From JBBSZK01 sp964428325 (lineage in GTDB: Archaea > Nanobdellota > Nanobdellia > Pacearchaeales > GW2011-AR1), in contig CAYRXU010000001.1 in assembly GCA_964428325.1 (NCBI GenBank), positions 1 to 64,000 of the forward strand: a stretch of 64,000 bases of DNA, given 5' to 3'. The notes below the pieces were generated by a model. That model was given only the letters and a program-made list of their open reading frames with translations, was not told where the DNA came from and did not search any database. Numbering within the stretch: the stretch's first letter is position 1; every line of letters begins with the position of its first letter. This document shows positions 7,770 through 15,718 of this stretch, in pieces. A program made the position numbers and the translations under genes.

Positions 7770-10571
7770 ATGACTCCTCAAGAACGAGAAGCATCAATAC
7801 TTGCTTTCTGGAAAGAACAAATGATTTACCGCAAGGCGCGCACACGTAATAAGAAGGGGAAGAAATTCTACATGGTGGATGGCCCCCCTTATGCTACTGG
7901 ACACATTCATATGGGTACTGCCTTGAACAAGATTCTAAAGGACGTTGCTATGCGCTCTCAGCATATGCAGGGCAAAGACATCTTTGATAGGCCAGTATAT
8001 GATACGCATGGAGTTCCAATTGAGTTTGCTGTGGAGAAAGAAATTGGGTCGAAGTCAAAGAAAGATATTGAGACATATGGTGTGAAGAAATTTATCGAGA
8101 GATGTCAGCAGTTTGCTACACAGTATATTGATGTCATGAATGATGAGTTTGCTAATCTTGGTATCTGGATGGACTGGTCCAATCCTTACAAGACACTTGA
8201 CGCAGGTTATGTTGAAGTTTTGTGGGATGCACTCAAAAAAGCCTATGAACAGAAGTTACTTTACCTCGGAAGTTATCCCGTTCATGTTTGTCCGCGATGC
8301 GAGACTGCTGTTGCCTTTAACGAAATTGAATATACTAAACAGAGCGATTATGCGATTGTTGTAAAGTTTCCTGTAATCGGAAAGAAGAATACTTTCTTGC
8401 TTATTTGGACGACTACACCTTGGACCTTGCCTGCTAACACAGGAATTATGGTGCATCCCGATGTTGATTATGTAGAAGTTGAGACTTCTGATGGGCAGAG
8501 ATTGATTCTTGCTGAAAAGTTGGCAGATAAGCGATTGAGCGAAGCCAAGATAGAGTATAAGATTAAGAGAACATTCAAGGGCAAGGAGCTTGTGGGCACG
8601 ACATATGAGAATCCACTAGAGCCACATATGAAGTTACGACTAGAGAAGCCGCGACGCGTTGTTGGTGCTCCACGCTATGTTACAACTGAGGATGGAACTG
8701 GGCTCGTACATTGCGCTCCTGGTCATGGTAAGGAAGACTATGAAGTAGGTACTGAAGCTGGACTTGCAGTTGTCTGCCCCGTAAAGATGGATGGAACTCT
8801 GACTGATGAAACAGGAAAGTTTGCCGGCGGCAAGGCGCGCGAGATTGACAAGCTTATTGCTGAGACGCTTAAGGCGGAAGGATATCTCTTGCATTCAAGT
8901 AGATATAACCATGATTATCCTTTGTGTTGGAGATGTAAGACTCCGCTTCTGATGCTTTCCATGCCGCAATGGTTCTTGCGCATTTCAAAAGTCAGAAAAG
9001 ATTTGCTTAAGCAGAATACTGAAGTAGAATGGTTCCCTAAATGGGCTGAGCTGCGCATGAAGGCATGGCTTGAAGGTATTGCCGATTGGCCGATTTCAAG
9101 AGAGAGATATTGGGGAACGCCGTTACCTATCTGGACATGTAATGCGTGTGACCATGTTGAAGTTGTGGGAAGCATCAAGGAACTTGAAAGCAAGACAAAA
9201 AAGAAGGTTAAGGAAGTTCACAAACCAGAAGTTGATCAGCTAACTTGGAAGTGTGAATGCAAGAAAGGCGAAATGAAGCGCGTTGGAAGCGTATTCGATG
9301 TATGGTTTGATTCGGGCGTTTCAAGTTGGGCCGCTCTTGATTACTTGCACAATAAAGAACAGTTCAAGAAATTCTGGCCTGGAGATTTGAATATTGAGGG
9401 TACCGACCAATTCAGAGGATGGTGGAACTCACAGCTTATTTTGTCTCATTTAACATTTGGCAAGCGTCCATTTGATAGCATCAATGTGCATGGATTGATT
9501 TTAGACATCAATAAGCGCAAGATGTCCAAATCACTTGGAAATGTTGTTGCGCCTTCCGAAGTTATCGCTAAATATGGGAGAGACTCGCTACGTTATTATC
9601 TTGTTAAGTCTTCACGTGGAGAAGATTTTGCTTATAATGAAAAAGAATTTTCTGAAATCCAGAAAGTATTGACCATACTATACAATGTGAATACTTTCAT
9701 CAATCAGATTGAGGAAGGCAAGCAGACAAAGAAAGTCGAGGATGCTTGGATTCTTTCTCGATTTGCACACACTGTCGAGAATGTCGCTCGCGAATATAAT
9801 AGATATCGATTCTTTGCTGCTCTGGAAGCTCTAGAGACATTTTTGGTGCAAGATTTGAGCAGGACGTATATTCAGATTATCCGCGATAGAAGTGATGAAG
9901 TTGCTGATGTTTTGCGAGAAATCCATATAGGCGTCTTGAAGATGCTTGCAGCCATTATGCCTTTCACTGCAGAGCATTTGTGGCAGGAATTGCGAACAAG
10001 AAAGCATGTTTCTGAAGAGTCTATTTTCCTTAGTGATTGGCCTTCTCTTAAGAAAGGCTGGAAGAACGAGAAACTAGAGAAGTCATTTACGCAAGCGATG
10101 AATGCTATTGAAAGAGGGCTTGCGGCACGTGACCAAGTCAAAATTGGACTGAGATGGCCACTTGCAAGTGCAACTGTGACGACTCCAGAAAAGATGGACA
10201 AGGATGTTGCTACGGTTGTAGCAGGGCAGCTTAATGTAAAAGAAATTGTATGTAAGAAAGGAGAGCAGGTTTCAGTAGAGTTGGACACAAAAATGACTCC
10301 TGAACTGGAAGGAGAAGGATTTGCTAGAGAGTCAGCTAGAAGAGTTCAATCTGAGAGAAAGAAGCGCGGGCTTGTGAAAAAAGATCGCATCAATCTTCAC
10401 CTTTCTGCAGGGGCAGCAGTGAAGAAATTACTACTACCTTATGCTAATTTTATCGCAGAGAGAACTGGAGCGGACAAAGTCAGCTTTACCGACGATAAAA
10501 AGCATGAATTTGAGCTTGAAGTTCGTGGTGAAAAAATAGCATTTTCCTTTGTTAACGTCACGCGCCGGTAG
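7770..10571 (+). CDS. ileS: Isoleucine--tRNA ligase
   Basis: This class I aminoacyl-tRNA synthetase charges tRNA-Ile. The ATP-binding signature is GPPYATGHIHMG at about residues 38-49 (HIHMG as the HIGH box). The editing (CP1) domain includes the TTTPWTLPANTG segment, and KMSKS is at 584-588. Cys pairs (CPRCETA, CWRCKTP, CNACDHV) suggest zinc-binding knuckles. The C-terminal anticodon-binding domain ends in a region shared with archaeal IleRS. At 933 residues it is shorter than many archaeal enzymes of about 1,000 residues or more, with the reduction probably in the C-terminal appendix. IleRS rather than ValRS is supported by the GIADWPISRERYWGTPLP segment. Confidence 0.96.
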   Translation: MTPQEREASILAFWKEQMIYRKARTRNKKGKKFYMVDGPPYATGHIHMGTALNKILKDVAMRSQHMQGKDIFDRPVYDTHGVPIEFAVEKEIGSKSKKDIETYGVKKFIERCQQFATQYIDVMNDEFANLGIWMDWSNPYKTLDAGYVEVLWDALKKAYEQKLLYLGSYPVHVCPRCETAVAFNEIEYTKQSDYAIVVKFPVIGKKNTFLLIWTTTPWTLPANTGIMVHPDVDYVEVETSDGQRLILAEKLADKRLSEAKIEYKIKRTFKGKELVGTTYENPLEPHMKLRLEKPRRVVGAPRYVTTEDGTGLVHCAPGHGKEDYEVGTEAGLAVVCPVKMDGTLTDETGKFAGGKAREIDKLIAETLKAEGYLLHSSRYNHDYPLCWRCKTPLLMLSMPQWFLRISKVRKDLLKQNTEVEWFPKWAELRMKAWLEGIADWPISRERYWGTPLPIWTCNACDHVEVVGSIKELESKTKKKVKEVHKPEVDQLTWKCECKKGEMKRVGSVFDVWFDSGVSSWAALDYLHNKEQFKKFWPGDLNIEGTDQFRGWWNSQLILSHLTFGKRPFDSINVHGLILDINKRKMSKSLGNVVAPSEVIAKYGRDSLRYYLVKSSRGEDFAYNEKEFSEIQKVLTILYNVNTFINQIEEGKQTKKVEDAWILSRFAHTVENVAREYNRYRFFAALEALETFLVQDLSRTYIQIIRDRSDEVADVLREIHIGVLKMLAAIMPFTAEHLWQELRTRKHVSEESIFLSDWPSLKKGWKNEKLEKSFTQAMNAIERGLAARDQVKIGLRWPLASATVTTPEKMDKDVATVVAGQLNVKEIVCKKGEQVSVELDTKMTPELEGEGFARESARRVQSERKKRGLVKKDRINLHLSAGAAVKKLLLPYANFIAERTGADKVSFTDDKKHEFELEVRGEKIAFSFVNVTRR

Positions 10572-10577
10572 AAAACA

Positions 10578-10586
10578 TTTATATAG
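10578..10586 (+). promoter_or_regulatory. TATA box of the first TrmB gene
   Basis: TTTATATAG is centred about 34 nt before ATG 10616, which predicts a leader of roughly 8 nt. Confidence 0.55.
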
Positions 10587-10615
10587 TCGGAGGCCTTTTT
10601 TCGCTTACTTATACC

Positions 10616-11434
10616 ATGATTGTTAAAGAAGAGTTTTTGAGTCGTCTCCGAAAGATTTTCGACTTAAATCTTTATGAAGTCAAGGTATGGACTTCTTTGC
10701 TTTCACGAGGAGTTTCAACTGCAGGAGAGTTGAGCAATATCTCTGATGTTCCAAGATCACGAACGTATGATATTCTTGAATCACTTGAAAAGAAAGGATT
10801 CATCATAACAAAACTTGGCAAGCCTATCAAGTTCATTGCATTGAAACCAGAAGAGGTTGTTGAGCGGGTCAAGAAAAATCTTGTTGTTGAGGCGCAAGAG
10901 AAATCTAGACGTCTTGAAGAATTGAAGGGAGATGATGTTCTTGGAGAGCTCTCAACTTTGTTCACTACCGGCATCAAATTCATTGAGCCTTCGGATCTTT
11001 CTGGAAGTATCAAGGGTCGCCAGAATATGTACAATCATTTGGATATGATGATAAAGAACGCTGAGAAGCATGCGACCATTGTGACAACTGCTGATGGATT
11101 GAACAGAAAGATGGAAGCACTTATGCCTGCTCTTGAGAAAGCTAAGAAACGTGGCGTGAGCGTACGAATTGCTGCACCTATCACGCCTGATAATTACAAG
11201 GTTGCTAAGGAACTTGCTAGAGTGGCGGACGTTCGAGGCATGAACAAAGCACATGGTAGATTTACAATCGTTGATGATAAACAGCTTATGTTCATGTTGC
11301 TTGATGACAAGAGCGTCCATCCTAATTATGATGTTGCCGTTTGGCTTGCAAGCGATTACTTTGCTAAATCAATGACGTCAATGTTTGAATTGGCTTGGAA
11401 TAATTTTACCCCTGTCAATAAAGTTAAGTTCTAA
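10616..11434 (+). CDS. TrmB-family transcriptional regulator
   Basis: The N-terminal ~75 residues form a winged helix (LNLYEVKVWTSLLSRGVSTAGEL, then SDVPRSRTYDILESLEKKGF), the hallmark of TrmB regulators. A helical linker (about 80-110) leads to a phospholipase-D-like effector-binding domain (about 125-265). TrmB proteins sense sugars or other metabolites and repress or activate nearby operons. The ligand is not deducible. A paralogue lies at 41509-42291, similar along its whole length. The stop codon overlaps the start of a 30-residue membrane peptide, so the two are translationally coupled. Confidence 0.9.
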   Translation: MIVKEEFLSRLRKIFDLNLYEVKVWTSLLSRGVSTAGELSNISDVPRSRTYDILESLEKKGFIITKLGKPIKFIALKPEEVVERVKKNLVVEAQEKSRRLEELKGDDVLGELSTLFTTGIKFIEPSDLSGSIKGRQNMYNHLDMMIKNAEKHATIVTTADGLNRKMEALMPALEKAKKRGVSVRIAAPITPDNYKVAKELARVADVRGMNKAHGRFTIVDDKQLMFMLLDDKSVHPNYDVAVWLASDYFAKSMTSMFELAWNNFTPVNKVKF

Positions 11435-11526
11435 TGGAGCGCGAACGAAAGATTATCGTTACGATTGGATTAATCTTACTTATTCTATTCCTTATTGGAA
11501 CCCTGATTTATCTAAGGATTAATTGA
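11434..11526 (+). CDS. 30-residue single-span membrane peptide
   Basis: ATG 11434 shares its A with the TAA stop of the TrmB gene (TAATG), a layout used for translational re-initiation. The peptide begins with the charged stretch MERERK, continues with about 19 hydrophobic residues (IIVTIGLILLILFLIGTLIY) and ends LRIN. The frame is open with a stop at 11524-11526. Its tail overlaps the stop end of the convergent ogt gene by 8 bp. It could be a membrane partner of the regulator. Evidence is the coupling and the clean hydrophobic design only. Confidence 0.5.
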   Translation: MERERKIIVTIGLILLILFLIGTLIYLRIN

Positions 11527-11815
11527 GAGCGTAACCAAAGCGCGCAAGGTCAATTTTGCCGTTTTCTATGATGACGCCCTCTTTAGCGAGCATTGATGTT
11601 TTGTTCTTCAATCCAGAAGCGAATCCAACAAGAGAACCGTCGCTACCAACGACGCGATGGCATGGCACTTCTGGAGCGTAAGGATTCTTGTTCATGGCGT
11701 TACCAACCGCGCGATAAGCTTTTGTGCCTAACGCGGATGCAAGAGCCTTGTATGTTGTGACTTTGCCTTTTGGTACCTTGCGCAATAAAGCGTAGCACCG
11801 TTCGTTGAATTTCAT
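11519..11815 (-). CDS. ogt: Methylated-DNA--protein-cysteine methyltransferase
   Basis: The protein corresponds to the C-terminal active-site domain of O6-alkylguanine-DNA alkyltransferases. The PCHRVV motif at residues 51-56 keeps the acceptor Cys52, so it is a true alkyl acceptor and not an alkyltransferase-like protein lacking Cys. The VPKGKVTTYKALA segment and the asparagine hinge region (VGNAMNKNP) also fit. It repairs O6-methylguanine by suicide transfer. ATG 11815 is chosen because it overlaps the TGA of the upstream glycosylase gene (ATGA), making a two-gene repair operon; an in-frame ATG at 11845 is less likely. It is 98 residues, lacking the N-terminal domain of longer family members. 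Confidence 0.88.
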   Translation of the reverse strand: MKFNERCYALLRKVPKGKVTTYKALASALGTKAYRAVGNAMNKNPYAPEVPCHRVVGSDGSLVGFASGLKNKTSMLAKEGVIIENGKIDLARFGYALN

Positions 11816-12447
11816 TTTAGAACGCTTCCAGTTTTTAGGTACCATAATGATAAGTCAAGCCGGGAGAGAGACATATTAAGCTTCTCTGCGAGGGAGATGC
11901 ATGCCTCCTCTATTGCAAGATAGTTTCTTGGAGAGAGATCCTTAGGGCGAGAAATAATATTATGTTGCTCTAGAATAGAAAGGATGTGTCTATCTATTAT
12001 GGCGACGTCCTCATATCCAATATTGCGCAAGAAGTGTGAAGCCTCCTTGTGACCTAGACCTTTCACATTATCAACTAACCATTCTCGCGCGACTGTCTGG
12101 CCGTGATTCTCTACAATATTTTGGATTGTTGATTTGAGATTCTTGCTGTGTGCTCTAGCCTCGATGATGCGTGCTGCCTTTGTGTTGTGGAAGCGGTGCT
12201 TGTTTGATTTTATGCATCCGACTAATTTTTTATGGGAAAGAGTACTAAATCCTCTGGCGCCCAACTCTTTCTGTATTGCCATGGCCGTCTTTGCCTTTGA
12301 GTTTGCCGTTAAGAGACAAAAACATAGTTCAGAGAACCATTCTTCTCCATTCTTAGAAGAGAAGGAGGAGAATTCTGATATTCTCTGATCTATTACTTTT
12401 CTTACATCTTCAGGAATATTCCTGACCTCTTTTATCAACGTCTTCAT
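11812..12447 (-). CDS. 8-oxoguanine DNA glycosylase/lyase, archaeal Ogg2 type
   Basis: The 211-residue protein has the helix-hairpin-helix glycosylase fold of the archaeal Ogg2 family. The motif VKGLGHKEASHFLRNIGY (about 128-145) contains the candidate Schiff-base Lys134, and AIIDRHIL supplies Asp152. The N-terminal ICLLTANS-like segment is also typical (LCFCLLTANSKAKTA). The enzyme excises 8-oxoguanine and nicks the strand. It is co-transcribed with ogt. The start is supported by a TATA box centred 26.5 nt upstream that is shared with the divergent ppa gene. Confidence 0.9.
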   Translation of the reverse strand: MKTLIKEVRNIPEDVRKVIDQRISEFSSFSSKNGEEWFSELCFCLLTANSKAKTAMAIQKELGARGFSTLSHKKLVGCIKSNKHRFHNTKAARIIEARAHSKNLKSTIQNIVENHGQTVAREWLVDNVKGLGHKEASHFLRNIGYEDVAIIDRHILSILEQHNIISRPKDLSPRNYLAIEEACISLAEKLNMSLSRLDLSLWYLKTGSVLK

Positions 12448-12465
12448 GATCCTATGGCGGTGAGT

Positions 12466-12478
12466 AGCTTTTTAAACT
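12466..12478. promoter_or_regulatory. Shared bidirectional TATA box between ogg and ppa
   Basis: The symmetric core TTTAAA at 12471-12476 lies 24.5 nt from the plus start (12498) and 26.5 nt from the minus start (12447) in a 50-bp gap. It repeats the arrangement at 1180 and 30001. Confidence 0.65.
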
Positions 12479-12497
12479 CTTTTTTACTTGACCCCTT

Positions 12498-13043
12498 ATG
12501 AGTGGATTTAATGCGTGGCATGATGTTGAAGTTGGCGAAAAAGCCCCTAAAGTCGTACATGCAATCATTGAAATCCCAAAAGATTCTAATATTAAGTACG
12601 AAATCGACAAGGAAACCGGGATGTTGAAGCTTGATCGCTTTCTTTACTCGGCCGCACACTATCCTGGAGATTACGGGTTCGTGCCTCAAACGTTCTGGCA
12701 TGATGGAGATCCGTTAGATATTCTTATTCTCACTAACAGGCCTGTGCAGCCTATGACTCTCGTCAACGCGCGAGTTATCGGAGTTGTGCGCATGATTGAT
12801 GGTGACGAGAAGGATGACAAGATTATTGCAGTGTATGACAAGGACCCACGTTATGAAGAGTTCAAGGACATCAAAGACGTTCCACAGCATATTGTTAAGG
12901 AGCTTGTCAATTTCTTTGAGCGTTATAAAGAGCTACAAGGCAAGCATGTCAAGATTCTTGAGGTTCTGGGTAGAGAAGCTGCGCTTAAGGATGTAGAGAT
13001 GGGTCAAAAGCTCTACAAGGCCAAATTTGGCAAGAAGAAGTAA
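12498..13043 (+). CDS. ppa: Inorganic pyrophosphatase, family I
   Basis: This 181-residue soluble enzyme hydrolyses pyrophosphate. Family I metal-binding and catalytic elements are present: EIPKDSNIKYEIDKETG, the YPGDYGFVPQT segment and the signature DGDPLDILIL with its clustered aspartates, followed by DEKDDKIIAV. Size and order match bacterial and archaeal hexameric PPases. The gene is monocistronic or heads a short unit with tatD, which however has its own TATA box. It shares a promoter box with the divergent DNA-repair operon. Confidence 0.95.
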   Translation: MSGFNAWHDVEVGEKAPKVVHAIIEIPKDSNIKYEIDKETGMLKLDRFLYSAAHYPGDYGFVPQTFWHDGDPLDILILTNRPVQPMTLVNARVIGVVRMIDGDEKDDKIIAVYDKDPRYEEFKDIKDVPQHIVKELVNFFERYKELQGKHVKILEVLGREAALKDVEMGQKLYKAKFGKKK

Positions 13044-13052
13044 TTAATTAAA
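13044..13052 (+). promoter_or_regulatory. TATA box of the TatD-like gene
   Basis: TTAATTAAA is centred 25 nt before ATG 13073. Confidence 0.5.
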
Positions 13053-13072
13053 CTCTAATTCTATCTGCACAT

Positions 13073-13810
13073 ATGTTTATCGATGTACATTGTCATTTGG
13101 ATTCGCTAGAGGATCTGAAGGGAGCTGTAAAACGTGCCAAAGAGGCACGCGTTGAGGTGATGGTAACTCAAGGAACTCAAGTTGAAAGCAATAATCGCGC
13201 CCTTGAGATTGGAAAACAATATTCTGAAATTCTAACGGCGCTCGGACTATATCCTATTCACGCTATCGCCATGAGTGATGGCGAGATAGAATCTGTTGTT
13301 AGTGAGATTAAGAAGAATAAGAAGCGTATTGTGGCCATTGGAGAAGTCGGATTGGATCTCAAGGAGGATACGCAACAGTTTGAAAAGCAACAGCGAGTTT
13401 TCCAGAAGATGATTGACCTTTCTCTGGAGTTCGATAAGCCGATTATTGTACACTCGCGCAAAGCAGAGCTCCAGGCGATTGAGCAACTTGAACGCTCTGG
13501 AACTAAACGTGTGCTGATGCATTGTTTCTCTGGCAAGCTCTCTCTTGTGAAACGCATTGTCGCTAACAAATGGTTTCTCTCTATTCCTACATCGGTAAAG
13601 AATAGTGAGCACTTTCAGAAAGTCATTGAGATGACTCCAATTGAACAGCTTTTGTGTGAGACAGACACACCTTACCTTCATCCAGACAGGCTTTTCCCAA
13701 ACGAGCCAGCTAACGTTGTTGTGAGCTACGAGATGATTGCCAAGATCAAGAAGCTCAAACTAGAAGACGTTGAGAAGCAGCTTGAGGCTAATTTCAAGAG
13801 ACTATTTTAG
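13073..13810 (+). CDS. TatD-family metal-dependent hydrolase
   Basis: The protein has the TIM-barrel amidohydrolase motifs of TatD DNases: DVHCHLD near residue 4, GEVGLD with the metal-ligand Glu, IVHSRKAE, MHCFSG and LCETDTPYL. TatD enzymes are 3'-5' exonucleases or D-aminoacyl-tRNA deacylases in some lineages; the assignment to a substrate is uncertain. At 245 residues it is of normal length. The start is supported by a TATA box at leaderless spacing. Confidence 0.9.
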   Translation: MFIDVHCHLDSLEDLKGAVKRAKEARVEVMVTQGTQVESNNRALEIGKQYSEILTALGLYPIHAIAMSDGEIESVVSEIKKNKKRIVAIGEVGLDLKEDTQQFEKQQRVFQKMIDLSLEFDKPIIVHSRKAELQAIEQLERSGTKRVLMHCFSGKLSLVKRIVANKWFLSIPTSVKNSEHFQKVIEMTPIEQLLCETDTPYLHPDRLFPNEPANVVVSYEMIAKIKKLKLEDVEKQLEANFKRLF

Positions 13811-13829
13811 CTAGAGAATAATAGAGGCC

Positions 13830-13873
13830 CGCCATTTACCTGAGTTGAATAACTCGTAGGAAGATTAAAATAG
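13830..13873 (+). promoter_or_regulatory. Small hairpin and TATA box before the 323-residue unknown
   Basis: A short inverted repeat GAGTT-gaat-AACTC lies just after the tatD gene and may end its transcript. It is followed by GATTAAAATAG, centred about 26 nt before ATG 13894, which fixes that start. Confidence 0.4.
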
Positions 13874-13893
13874 AGCTCAAAGTGCCAAATCTT

Positions 13894-14865
13894 ATGACGG
13901 AAAAGAATCGTCAGTCTGACGCATGCCGCCTATTGGAAATTGTACAGGAGATAAAGGAGGAATACTATGTTGGGACTTTGGAAGCTTTCGAGGCCGTAAA
14001 AGCTCGCTCTCGCGTCTATGATAACCCTAGAGTTCTGTCTGGTTATATTAATGATCGTTTATCAAGTCGGGCAACTTATACGGCCACGCCAGAAAGACTC
14101 GCGGGAATCATAGATCTCCTGGAAGAGGCGCAAGATCTTCACGGTCCTTGGACAGACATCGGTTCGAGCGGTTTTCCTGCTAAAATAACCGATTTTGTTG
14201 GTTACGCCAATGCGCCCTGCGAATTGAGATACCTGGTGTTAGGTTTTAGAAAAGACCTTGGGGCCGCATTCCCTGAAAAAGCCGAGAGAGCCCTTGTTTC
14301 TCTTTTCGTAGAAGCTAACAGGAGAGATATACGGGATGATGATACTTTTAAGAGTTGGTTAGTTGCGGACATTTGTGACTTTCTTCGCCTCCACGGGCCA
14401 ATTCAATCAGCAGATGATGAGGAAGGCATCTGCGAAAATTTTTTGCCTGTGAATGAGATTTACCCTATATTAGATGCTAGACCGTCATTCCATCCAGAAA
14501 CCTTGAAAGACATAGAAATGGTGGGATTAAGACACGTTAATGACAAATATCTAACATTGGACAAGCGCATTAGGAGGCTACAATATGATCGTCTTGATCA
14601 TCGTTTTGAAAATAGGAGAAATATCTTAGCAACCTATTTGAGACAGGTCTGCCAAGGCCGCGAGGGCATCTCCTATGAGAAAATAGTTGAAGAACAAGAT
14701 AAGAAAATTTTAACACGTAGGAGCCATATTGCTTTGTTCGAGAAAGAATGTGGAAGGACTTCAACAATTACGATGCGAACTAAAGAACTACTGGATGAGG
14801 CTATCTTTGTGAGGCATCTTCTTGGAAGTGAGAAGAATTTTGCGATTAAGTTCCTGAGGAATTAG
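13894..14865 (+). CDS. Unknown soluble protein
   Basis: I do not recognise this 323-residue protein. It is acidic-to-neutral, rich in Arg and Asp, predicted mainly helical and has no membrane segment. I see no catalytic signature. A GTG at 13882 would add four residues, but ATG 13894 lies about 26 nt from a TATA-like box. The gene stands alone and ends 39 bp from the convergent pyrimidine-dimer glycosylase gene. Its codon use looks somewhat different from that of neighbouring housekeeping genes, which may indicate an accessory gene; this was not measured. Confidence 0.6.
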   Translation: MTEKNRQSDACRLLEIVQEIKEEYYVGTLEAFEAVKARSRVYDNPRVLSGYINDRLSSRATYTATPERLAGIIDLLEEAQDLHGPWTDIGSSGFPAKITDFVGYANAPCELRYLVLGFRKDLGAAFPEKAERALVSLFVEANRRDIRDDDTFKSWLVADICDFLRLHGPIQSADDEEGICENFLPVNEIYPILDARPSFHPETLKDIEMVGLRHVNDKYLTLDKRIRRLQYDRLDHRFENRRNILATYLRQVCQGREGISYEKIVEEQDKKILTRRSHIALFEKECGRTSTITMRTKELLDEAIFVRHLLGSEKNFAIKFLRN

Positions 14866-14904
14866 GCGTGCGATTATACCAAGTTCGGATAGATTATCTG
14901 TAAG

Positions 14905-15321
14905 TTATTTCAGTAATTTAATGAAGAAAGAAGCGTCTTTCTTTTCGCCGTAATAACGATACCAACCTGATTTCTTGTTGAGCTTTTCTACGAGACGAGC
15001 GATAATAATCGACTCATCTTTTTTGTTTGGGGACCAATCATTTCGCAACTCTCTTGGATAGTCTTCGAGATTGATTGTGCGCGAATGTTTGAAGTTACGT
15101 TTTAGCATCTCTTCCTTGAGGTGTTCGTGTCTCTTCTTCAGATAGAGAAGTTTGTCCTTGAAGAATCTAATATGCCCTGTGCCAAGACAGTATTCTGCAG
15201 GAATGCCTTCTTTCTTGGGAAAACGTTGCACATAGCCAAACAACATTAAGATTTCATCATATTCTGCAATAAGGTGCTGGTCAGCCAGCTTTGATGGAGA
15301 AATTATGTTTACGCGTACCAT
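14905..15321 (-). CDS. Pyrimidine dimer DNA glycosylase, T4 endonuclease V (DenV) family
   Basis: The protein aligns without gaps to the N-terminus of T4 endonuclease V: VRVN matches TRIN, LADQHLIAEYDE matches LADQHLMAEYRE. Catalytic Glu23 is conserved, and residue 2 is Val instead of Thr, which would still expose a nucleophilic alpha-amine after Met removal. Downstream, LGTGHIRFFKDKLLYLKKRHEHL, DYPRELRNDW and the C-terminal GWYRYYG all match the family. Arg22 and Arg26 of T4 are Asp and Met here. The enzyme cuts UV-induced cyclobutane dimers. The 138-residue length equals that of T4 DenV. It lies 8 bp from the 3' end of a tRNA-Leu gene on the same strand, a common site of integration of foreign genes. 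Confidence 0.9.
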   Translation of the reverse strand: MVRVNIISPSKLADQHLIAEYDEILMLFGYVQRFPKKEGIPAEYCLGTGHIRFFKDKLLYLKKRHEHLKEEMLKRNFKHSRTINLEDYPRELRNDWSPNKKDESIIIARLVEKLNKKSGWYRYYGEKKDASFFIKLLK

Positions 15322-15328
15322 GAAAAGA

Positions 15329-15459
15329 TGCGGGGGGGAGGATTCGAACCTCCGAAGGCACTAAGCCGCAGGATTTCTCATGAAATCCATCGCTTAACAC
15401 GTCCTCATGGGCGTGCGACATCTTAAGTCCTGTCCGTTAGACCGCTCCGGCACCCCCGC
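15329..15459 (-). tRNA. tRNA-Leu (UAA) with intron
   Basis: On the minus strand the acceptor arm GCGGGGG pairs with CCCCCGC, followed by discriminator A; CCA is not encoded. The T arm is GGAGG-TTCGAAT-CCTCC. The anticodon stem CAGGA/TCCTG encloses the loop CTTAAGA with anticodon TAA, once an intron is removed. The long variable arm (GGC-TTAGT-GCC) identifies a class II tRNA. The D arm is CCG/CGG. A TATA-like element, CTTTTATAA, lies about 25-34 nt upstream. The genome's RtcB and archease (31171-33032) would ligate the exons. Confidence 0.92.
15375..15421 (-). other. tRNA-Leu intron, about 47 nt
   Basis: The interruption lies between nucleotide 37 (G) and 38 of the anticodon loop, the canonical archaeal site. 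It is bounded by ambiguous A residues, so the edge may shift by 1 nt. The splicing endonuclease gene is not in the window. Confidence 0.75.
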
Positions 15460-15483
15460 AGTATCAACTGGAGGATTAGGAGG

Positions 15484-15493
15484 GTTATAAAAG
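15484..15493 (-). promoter_or_regulatory. TATA box of tRNA-Leu
   Basis: On the minus strand this reads CTTTTATAAC, centred about 30 nt before the mature 5' end. Confidence 0.5.
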
Positions 15494-15514
15494 CTTGTCG
15501 GAATAGTAAGAAAT

Positions 15515-15676
15515 TTACAAAGGACTGTCTATATTGCTCAGGATATCGCTAACGTTCTCGCTAATGTGCTGTAGGATCTCATCATCTGTTGCACGGAAGT
15601 TCTTGTTCTTGTACTTCAATGCGTGAGATGCGCCTGCAATGATGGCCATCTTGATCATCTTATCCTCTTTTGCCAT
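15515..15676 (-). CDS. Unknown 53-residue protein
   Basis: The frame begins MAKEDKMIKMAIIAGASHAL and ends DILSNIDSPL. It is a short helical protein with a basic N-terminal half (ALKYKNKNFRA) and an acidic helical C-terminal half (DDEILQHISENVSD). Support comes from a clean start, coding-like composition and a TATA box (minus-strand CCTTAAATAG, 15697-15706) centred about 26 nt upstream. I do not recognise a family. It lies between the tRNA-Leu promoter and the PIN-like gene. Confidence 0.65.
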   Translation of the reverse strand: MAKEDKMIKMAIIAGASHALKYKNKNFRATDDEILQHISENVSDILSNIDSPL

Positions 15677-15696
15677 AGTGTTTTTTGGCGTGCACG

Positions 15697-15706
15697 CTAT
15701 TTAAGG
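15697..15706 (-). promoter_or_regulatory. TATA box of the 53-residue gene
   Basis: Minus-strand CCTTAAATAG is centred about 26 nt before the ATG at 15676. Confidence 0.55.
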
Positions 15707-15718
15707 ATTATTATGCTA

